From the NCBI GenBank assembly GCA_000437755.1, contig FR900175.1, forward strand, positions 5,334 to 16,928: a stretch of 11,595 nucleotides of DNA, written 5' to 3'. How positions within the stretch are numbered: position 1 is the first letter of the stretch; every line of letters starts with the position of its first letter. This document shows positions 7,072 to 11,595 of this stretch, one piece after another. Both the position numbers and the translations under genes were made by a program. The notes below the pieces were generated by a model. That model had not been told where the DNA came from. It saw only the letters and a list, made by a program, of their open reading frames with translations, and made no database searches. Origin of the DNA: Roseburia sp. CAG:303 (GTDB taxonomy: Bacteria > Bacillota > Clostridia > Lachnospirales > Lachnospiraceae).

Positions 7072-7920
7072 ATGAAGTATTTTTGCGTGGTAGCTATGAG
7101 CGAAAAACCGGAAATAGCGGTAGCTGCTGAAAAAATAAAAAAATATCTTGAGGACAGAGGCTGTGTATGCTCTGTAAATTCAGGATATGCAAAAAGAGAA
7201 AATATTCCTTTTGAAACAGAGTGTGCCATTGTACTGGGTGGAGATGGCACACTCTTGCAGGCTGCAAGAGAATTGCTGGAAACCAGAATCCGGCTGATTG
7301 GCATTAATTTTGGAAATCTGGGATTCCTGGCGGAGGTAGAAAAGGATTCCATTGAAACGGCACTGGACCGGCTGATTATGGATCAGTTTACCGTGGAAAA
7401 GAGGATGCTTTTAAATGGTTCTATTATCCGTGATGATAAAGTCGTTTATGAAAATGTGGCATTAAATGATATCGTAATTAACAGAAGCAGTCTGATGAGG
7501 GTAATGCAGCTGAAAATATCCGTAAATCATTTAAGGCTCAGTGAATATAATGCGGATGGCATTATCATTGCAACCCCGACCGGTTCGACGGCATACAGTA
7601 TGTCTGCAGGAGGACCGATTGTAAAGCCGACGGCAAGGCTTATCGTAATGACACCGATTTGTCCGCACACATTAAATACAAGAAGTATTATTCTGGATGC
7701 GGAGGATGAGATAGAAATCAGTGCATCATCAAGAAGAAAGTACGATAATGATATCAAGAAGGTCTTTTTTGACGGGGATGACAATATTGTCCTGGAGGAA
7801 GGAGACCGGGTGGTAATCAGATGCTCGGATCTCTCGGCGGAGATCATCAGACTGAAAAGCCGCAGTTTTTTGGAAATATTAGGAAAGAAGATGGGTGCAG
7901 ATGAAAGAACAGCGACATAG
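7072..7920 (+). CDS. nadK: NAD kinase
   Basis: This 282-residue cytosolic kinase phosphorylates NAD to NADP with ATP or polyphosphate. The catalytic GGDGT is at residues 56-60, in the VLGGDGTLLQAAREL context. It is followed by GINFGNLGFLAEVE (77-90), the substrate-binding ALNDIVINR (130-138) and ADGIIIATPTGSTAYSMSAGGPIV (161-184), which is near diagnostic for NadK. The C-terminal beta-rich domain contains FFDGDD. Start ATG 7072 has CGGAGA at 7062-7067. It overlaps argR by 20 nt if argR starts at 7901, suggesting coupled translation. The nadK-argR-recN order is conserved in many Firmicutes. NADPH from this step is used by the MEP pathway enzyme DXR and by biosynthesis generally, but no direct link with its neighbours is needed. 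Confidence 0.96.
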   Translation: MKYFCVVAMSEKPEIAVAAEKIKKYLEDRGCVCSVNSGYAKRENIPFETECAIVLGGDGTLLQAARELLETRIRLIGINFGNLGFLAEVEKDSIETALDRLIMDQFTVEKRMLLNGSIIRDDKVVYENVALNDIVINRSSLMRVMQLKISVNHLRLSEYNADGIIIATPTGSTAYSMSAGGPIVKPTARLIVMTPICPHTLNTRSIILDAEDEIEISASSRRKYDNDIKKVFFDGDDNIVLEEGDRVVIRCSDLSAEIIRLKSRSFLEILGKKMGADERTAT

Positions 7921-8350
7921 AAAAATACTTGAATTAATAAAGGAATTTGAGATAGGCACACAGGAAGAGCTGGCGGACCGCCTGATTAACAGCGGTTATA
8001 TCGTAACACAGGCAACCGTATCGCGTGATATCCGGGAACTCGGACTGACCAAAATGAGTGTGGACGGAGGAAGCCAGCGTTACGTATCCGTACAGAATAC
8101 GGAAGCTGTGATGAATGACAAATTACTGCGAATACTGAAAGATGGTTTTCTTTCCGTGGATATGGCACAGAATATGCTGGTAATACGAACCGTGTCCGGT
8201 ATGGCGATGGCGGTTGCGGTAGCATTGGATGCATTAAAATGGCATGAAATTTTAGGGTGCATTGCCGGGGATGATACTATCTTCTGTGCGGTCAGAAATA
8301 CGGAAGAAGCTTATGAAGTCATGAATAAATTAAATAAAATAGTAAAATAA
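7901..8350 (+). CDS. argR: Arginine repressor/activator ArgR (AhrC-type)
   Basis: This 149-residue regulator has an N-terminal winged helix-turn-helix (about 1-70) with recognition segment TQATVSRDIRELGL (36-49). The C-terminal domain forms hexamers and binds arginine; its signature is ILGCIAGDDTIFCAV (117-131), the AGDDT contacting arginine. ArgR/AhrC bound to arginine represses arginine synthesis and activates catabolism by binding 18-bp ARG boxes. The start is uncertain by two codons: GTG 7895 has AGGAAAG at 7881-7887 at good spacing, while ATG 7901 has only a weak GGG. I keep the ATG because it gives the usual MKxxRHxKI N-terminus. Either way it starts inside nadK. In Firmicutes argR commonly sits here, away from arg genes. 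A consensus ARG box lies in the end of recN (10022-10039). Confidence 0.95.
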   Translation: MKEQRHRKILELIKEFEIGTQEELADRLINSGYIVTQATVSRDIRELGLTKMSVDGGSQRYVSVQNTEAVMNDKLLRILKDGFLSVDMAQNMLVIRTVSGMAMAVAVALDALKWHEILGCIAGDDTIFCAVRNTEEAYEVMNKLNKIVK

Positions 8351-8369
8351 TGCGTTAGGGAGGAAAGGT

Positions 8370-10067
8370 ATGCTGCTTAATTTACATGTAAAGAATCTTG
8401 CCCTGATTGAGGAAGCAGAAGTTGATTTCAGGGAAGGATTGAATATACTGACCGGAGAAACAGGTGCAGGTAAATCCATTATTATCGGTTCGATTAATAT
8501 CGCACTGGGAGGAAAAGTATCAAAAGATATCATAAGGCATGGAGAGGAATCGGCACTTGTAGAACTGGTATTCGACACACAGGCAGAGCCGGTAAAGAAT
8601 TTTTTTGACGTGAATAATCTCGACTGGGAGGACGGACAGATTATTATTTCAAGAAAAATCATGAATGGAAAAAATATCATAAAAGTAAATGGGGAAACTA
8701 TTTCCGCATCCATGTTGCGGGAACTGGCAGCCTTTTTAATTGATATTCACGGACAGCATGATAATGAATCCCTGTTAAAACCGTCCAGACATCTGGATAT
8801 GCTGGATGAATACGGCGGCACGGAGATTACCCGGTTAAAAAAAGAGATTGGATTAAAATACAGGGAATATCGTCAGACAAAGGAAAAAGCAGATGAATTC
8901 TGCACAGATGAGGAAAGCCGCAGACGGGAAATCTCATTCCTGGAATTTGAGGTAAATGAGATCGAAGAGGCACAGCTAAAGCCAGGGGAAGATGAAGAAC
9001 TCGAGGAAGAATACCGGAAGATGGCAAATGCCGAAAAGATAACTTCCGGACTTGGCGAGGTTTATCATCTGATGGATTCTGATGCGGAGTGTGTCAGGGA
9101 TCAGATTGGGCGTTCTGTAAAAATCATGGGGGATCTCATGTCGGAGGATAACCGGATCGAAACTTTTTATCAGGCACTTTCCGACATTGAATCTCTATGC
9201 AATGATGTTACCAGGGATCTGGCAGATTACATGGAAGATCTGACCTTCCGCGAAGATGAATTTGAAGCAGTTGAAAAAAGGCTTGATTTTATCAACCGCT
9301 TAAAATTAAAATATGGAAAAACCATTCCTGATATTTTAAATCATAAGGAAGAGGCAGAGCAGAAATTAGAATTTTACCGGAATTTTGATGAGGAAAAAGC
9401 CGAAACGGAAGAATTGTTGGAAAAACAGAAGGAAGAATTAAATAAAATGTGCGATGTGCTGACAGAAAAGCGGCATGAGGCAGCAGCGGCACTTCAGGAA
9501 AATATCGTAAAAGCTCTTCGTGATCTGAATTTTCTCGAAGTCAGATTTGATGTGGAATTTAAGAAGAATGAAGGATTTTCTGCAAATGGAAATGACAGTA
9601 TCCAGTTCCTTATTTCCACGAATCCGGGAGAAAATCTCCAGCCATTGTCAAAAGTAGCATCCGGTGGCGAGCTTTCAAGAATTATGCTCGGATTTAAGAG
9701 TATTCTTGCCGGAAAAGATGAGGTAGAAACACTGATCTTCGATGAAATAGACACCGGTATCAGCGGACGCACCGCACAGATGGTATCGGAAAAACTCAGC
9801 GAAATCAGCCGGAATCATCAGGTTATCTGCATTACGCATTTACCGCAGATTGCATCCATGGCGGACAGTCATTATCTGATTGAAAAGACAGTGACGGATG
9901 GAAAAACGACCACTGCGATAGCGGAACTGACGGAAGAAAAATCCGTGGAAGAACTGGCAAGAATGCTTGGCGGTGCAAAGATTACGGATGCTGTTCTGGA
10001 AAGTGCATGGGAAATGAAGAAAATGAATATTTATTCAAAAAAAGTGAATAAAGCTGAAAAAAGATGA
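8370..10067 (+). CDS. recN: DNA repair protein RecN
   Basis: This 565-residue SMC-like ATPase acts early in double-strand break repair. The N-terminal nucleotide-binding half has Walker A GETGAGKS (29-36) and ends near a DIHGQHDNESLL segment typical of RecN. A long antiparallel coiled coil (about 150-380) follows, rich in Glu and Lys. The C-terminal half carries the ABC signature ASGGELSR (about 429-436), Walker B TLIFDEIDTGISG (about 453-465) and the H-loop ITHLPQIASMAD. Length matches the family. Start ATG 8370 has GGGAGG at 8358-8363. No SOS (LexA) box of its own is seen, consistent with transcription from the operon promoter. The Lys-rich C-terminal tail (after about residue 550) is encoded by the AT-rich DNA that contains the ARG-box-like site, so this DNA may carry both functions. 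Confidence 0.96.
   Translation: MLLNLHVKNLALIEEAEVDFREGLNILTGETGAGKSIIIGSINIALGGKVSKDIIRHGEESALVELVFDTQAEPVKNFFDVNNLDWEDGQIIISRKIMNGKNIIKVNGETISASMLRELAAFLIDIHGQHDNESLLKPSRHLDMLDEYGGTEITRLKKEIGLKYREYRQTKEKADEFCTDEESRRREISFLEFEVNEIEEAQLKPGEDEELEEEYRKMANAEKITSGLGEVYHLMDSDAECVRDQIGRSVKIMGDLMSEDNRIETFYQALSDIESLCNDVTRDLADYMEDLTFREDEFEAVEKRLDFINRLKLKYGKTIPDILNHKEEAEQKLEFYRNFDEEKAETEELLEKQKEELNKMCDVLTEKRHEAAAALQENIVKALRDLNFLEVRFDVEFKKNEGFSANGNDSIQFLISTNPGENLQPLSKVASGGELSRIMLGFKSILAGKDEVETLIFDEIDTGISGRTAQMVSEKLSEISRNHQVICITHLPQIASMADSHYLIEKTVTDGKTTTAIAELTEEKSVEELARMLGGAKITDAVLESAWEMKKMNIYSKKVNKAEKR
10022..10039 (+). promoter_or_regulatory. Putative ARG box (ArgR operator) upstream of citrate synthase
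   Basis: The 18 bp from 10022 to 10039 have the core TGAATATTTATTCA (10024-10037), a palindrome with 6-bp arms. They agree with the classical ARG-box consensus WNTGAATWWWWATTCANW at every specified position. The site is within the last codons of recN (encoding MNIYSK), about 80 bp before the predicted gltA transcription start. A search by eye found no other full match in the window. Whether it is bound by ArgR is inference. Confidence 0.45.
10043..10060 (+). promoter_or_regulatory. Possible second, half-conserved ARG box
   Basis: An intact half site TGAAT (10045-10049) begins exactly 21 bp after the one at 10024. This is the usual register of tandem ARG boxes (18-bp boxes, 3-bp gap). The right half of this second box is degenerate, so on its own it would be ignored. 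Only the spacing makes it worth noting. Confidence 0.25.
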
Positions 10068-10075
10068 AAAAAGTA

Positions 10076-10104
10076 TTGAAACTTATGTAAATTTGTGATA
10101 AAGT
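10076..10104 (+). promoter_or_regulatory. Probable promoter of the citrate synthase gene
   Basis: TTGAAA (10076-10081), a 17-nt spacer and TAAAGT (10099-10104) form a moderate sigma-A promoter. The extended -10 bases TGA at 10096-10098 strengthen it. Start would be near 10111, giving a leader of about 30 nt. A better-looking GATAAT at 10111-10116 has no -35 at suitable distance. The 74-nt gap after recN is the widest in the downstream half, which supports a separate promoter. Confidence 0.5.
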
Positions 10105-10141
10105 GTGTTAGATAATTTTTTCTGAATACGGAGGTATAACC

Positions 10142-11557
10142 ATGGATAATAGAACTATGATGGAGCTTGATCCAAAGCTTGATGGTCAGTTTAACGAGTT
10201 AGTAAAGTATTGTAAGGCATCGGGAGCAATTGACCAGGATTTATATATAGAATATGATGTTAAGCGTGGTCTTCGTGATTCATCAGGAAAGGGTGTATTA
10301 ACAGGTCTGACGGAGATCTCAGATGTCTTATCATACAAGACGGATCATGGTGTAAAGATACCGGCGGATGGAAAGTTATTCTTCCAGGGATATAATGTAA
10401 AAGATCTGATCCAGGGAAATGCGAGAAAAAGATTCTTATTTGAGGAAGTAACTTATCTTCTTCTGTTTGGTGAACTGCCTACAGAACAGCAGTTTGAAAG
10501 CTTTTGCAATATCTTATCCCAGCTTCAGGAATTGTCCGGACAGTTTGTAAGGGATGTTATTATGAGAGCCCCGACAGAAAATATTATGAATATGCTGCAG
10601 AAAAGTATTCTGACACTTTATTCATATGATGAAAATCCGGAAGATATTTCCGTTGCAAACGTACTGAGACAGTCTCTTCAGTTAATCGGCAAGATGCCGT
10701 TGATTTCCGTATATGCATATCAGTCCTACCGTCATTTCAAACTCGACGACAGTCTGATTATCATTAATCCGGATAAGAGCTGCTCCACAGCGGAAAATAT
10801 TTTAAGAATGTTAAGACCGGACAGTAAATATACGGAATTAGAGGCAAGGGTTCTCGATGTGGCACTGGTGCTTCATGCAGAACATGGCGGCGGAAATAAC
10901 TCTACTTTCACAAACCATGTCGTAACCTCTTCAGGAACGGACACTTATTCAGCCGTTGCAGCTTCTGTTGCATCCTTAAAAGGACCGAAGCATGGTGGTG
11001 CAAACCTGAAAGTACAGCATATGTTTGCAGATATTAAGACCAATGTCAAAGACTGGGAGGATGAAGAGGAACTGACCGCTTATCTTCAGAAGATTCTGGA
11101 TAAAGAAGCTTTCGATGGTTCCGGTCTGATCTATGGTATGGGACATGCCGTTTATACGGTATCCGATCCGAGAGAAGTAATCTTAAAGGAATATGCAAAG
11201 AGCCTTTCCGAGGAAAAAGGATTTACCAAGGAATTTGAATTATATGACCGGGTAGAACGGATTGCTGCACAGTTAATCATGAAAAACAGAAATACATTTA
11301 AGCCTGTCTGTGCAAATGTTGACTTCTACAGTGGTTTTGTATATTCCATGCTTGGAATACCGGAAGAATTATTTACACCGATATTTGCCATTTCAAGAAT
11401 CTCAGGATGGAGTGCTCATCGTCTGGAAGAACTGGTAAACAAAGGAAAAATCATCCGTCCTGCATATCGTTATGTTGGAAAACATAAGAACTATAAAAAG
11501 ATGGAAGACAGAAAAGGATCTGTAATAGATAATCATATAGCACAGAACAATCAGTAG
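10142..11557 (+). CDS. gltA: Citrate synthase (GltA family)
   Basis: This 471-residue enzyme condenses acetyl-CoA and oxaloacetate to citrate. The catalytic triad is visible: His248 in LHAEHGGGN (244-252), His335 in YGMGHAVY (331-338) and Asp394 in ANVDFYSG (391-398). Substrate-binding arginines are in DPRE (342-345) and SRISGWSAHR (418-427), and the GPKHGGAN segment (281-288) is typical. The N-terminus is about 40 residues longer than in the shortest bacterial enzymes. It belongs to the Si-type family, not the unrelated Re-citrate synthase. A 2-methylcitrate synthase cannot be excluded by eye. Start ATG 10142 has GGAGG at 10130-10134 (7-nt spacing). In anaerobes with a partial citrate cycle the product leads to 2-oxoglutarate and glutamate. 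It stands where spoIVB often follows recN. Confidence 0.93.
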   Translation: MDNRTMMELDPKLDGQFNELVKYCKASGAIDQDLYIEYDVKRGLRDSSGKGVLTGLTEISDVLSYKTDHGVKIPADGKLFFQGYNVKDLIQGNARKRFLFEEVTYLLLFGELPTEQQFESFCNILSQLQELSGQFVRDVIMRAPTENIMNMLQKSILTLYSYDENPEDISVANVLRQSLQLIGKMPLISVYAYQSYRHFKLDDSLIIINPDKSCSTAENILRMLRPDSKYTELEARVLDVALVLHAEHGGGNNSTFTNHVVTSSGTDTYSAVAASVASLKGPKHGGANLKVQHMFADIKTNVKDWEDEEELTAYLQKILDKEAFDGSGLIYGMGHAVYTVSDPREVILKEYAKSLSEEKGFTKEFELYDRVERIAAQLIMKNRNTFKPVCANVDFYSGFVYSMLGIPEELFTPIFAISRISGWSAHRLEELVNKGKIIRPAYRYVGKHKNYKKMEDRKGSVIDNHIAQNNQ

Positions 11558-11595
11558 GAATTAAAAGTGGTTGTTTTTGATACTTTAATGCATAT

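Noticed and set aside
8320..8339. TGAATAAATTAAAT in the end of argR as an autoregulatory ARG box before recN
   Set aside because: Only the left half (TGAAT) fits; the right half does not match ATTCA. Such half sites occur several times in the window by chance.
10116..10130. CodY-box-like sequence in the gltA leader
   Set aside because: It matches about 10 of 15 positions of the AATTTTCWGAAAATT consensus; five mismatches in AT-rich DNA are not evidence.
11560..11589. Inverted repeat after gltA as a terminator
   Set aside because: The arms are AT-only apart from one pair, one has a bulge, and no T tract follows within the window. It would not be a stable hairpin; the real terminator may lie further on.

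Overview
The window reads as a piece of the chromosome of an endospore-forming Firmicute of class Clostridia, most likely a member of Lachnospiraceae. Three things point there: the end of a spoIIIA operon, a conserved nusB-xseA-xseB-ispA-dxs-nadK-argR-recN housekeeping run, and strong GGAGG ribosome binding sites with moderate to low GC. The family is inferred from protein style and gene order; no database search was run. Every convincing gene is on the + strand. Coding density is very high, and no tRNA, rRNA, CRISPR array, insertion sequence or prophage gene is visible.

Region 1 (1-1891) is the 3' part of the spoIIIA operon: the last codons of spoIIIAE, then complete spoIIIAF, spoIIIAG and spoIIIAH. 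These encode mother-cell membrane proteins of the SpoIIIA-SpoIIQ channel across the forespore envelope. Region 2 (1892-2378) is a self-contained unit: a sigma-A-type promoter (TTGCAT, 16 nt, TATAAT), one Asp23/YqhY-family gene, and a clear intrinsic terminator.

Region 3 (2380-10067) is a tightly packed probable operon. It holds nusB (antitermination), xseA and xseB (exonuclease VII), ispA and dxs (MEP isoprenoid pathway), nadK (NADP synthesis), argR (arginine regulator) and recN (break repair). Gaps run from -23 to +27 nt, so co-transcription is likely. Compared with the order I know from Bacillus and many Clostridia, folD is absent between nusB and xseA, tlyA is absent between dxs and nadK, and spoIVB-spo0A do not follow recN.

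Region 4 (10068-11595) holds a citrate synthase gene with its own probable promoter, in the place where spoIVB is often found. Just upstream, inside the 3' end of recN, is an 18-bp sequence that fits the classical ARG-box consensus at every specified position. A half box lies exactly 21 bp further on. Since argR is two genes upstream and citrate synthase supplies carbon for glutamate and arginine, ArgR control of gltA is a testable idea and the most interesting observation here. I do not see a new biological system: apart from that site and the rearranged synteny, this is ordinary housekeeping and sporulation DNA.
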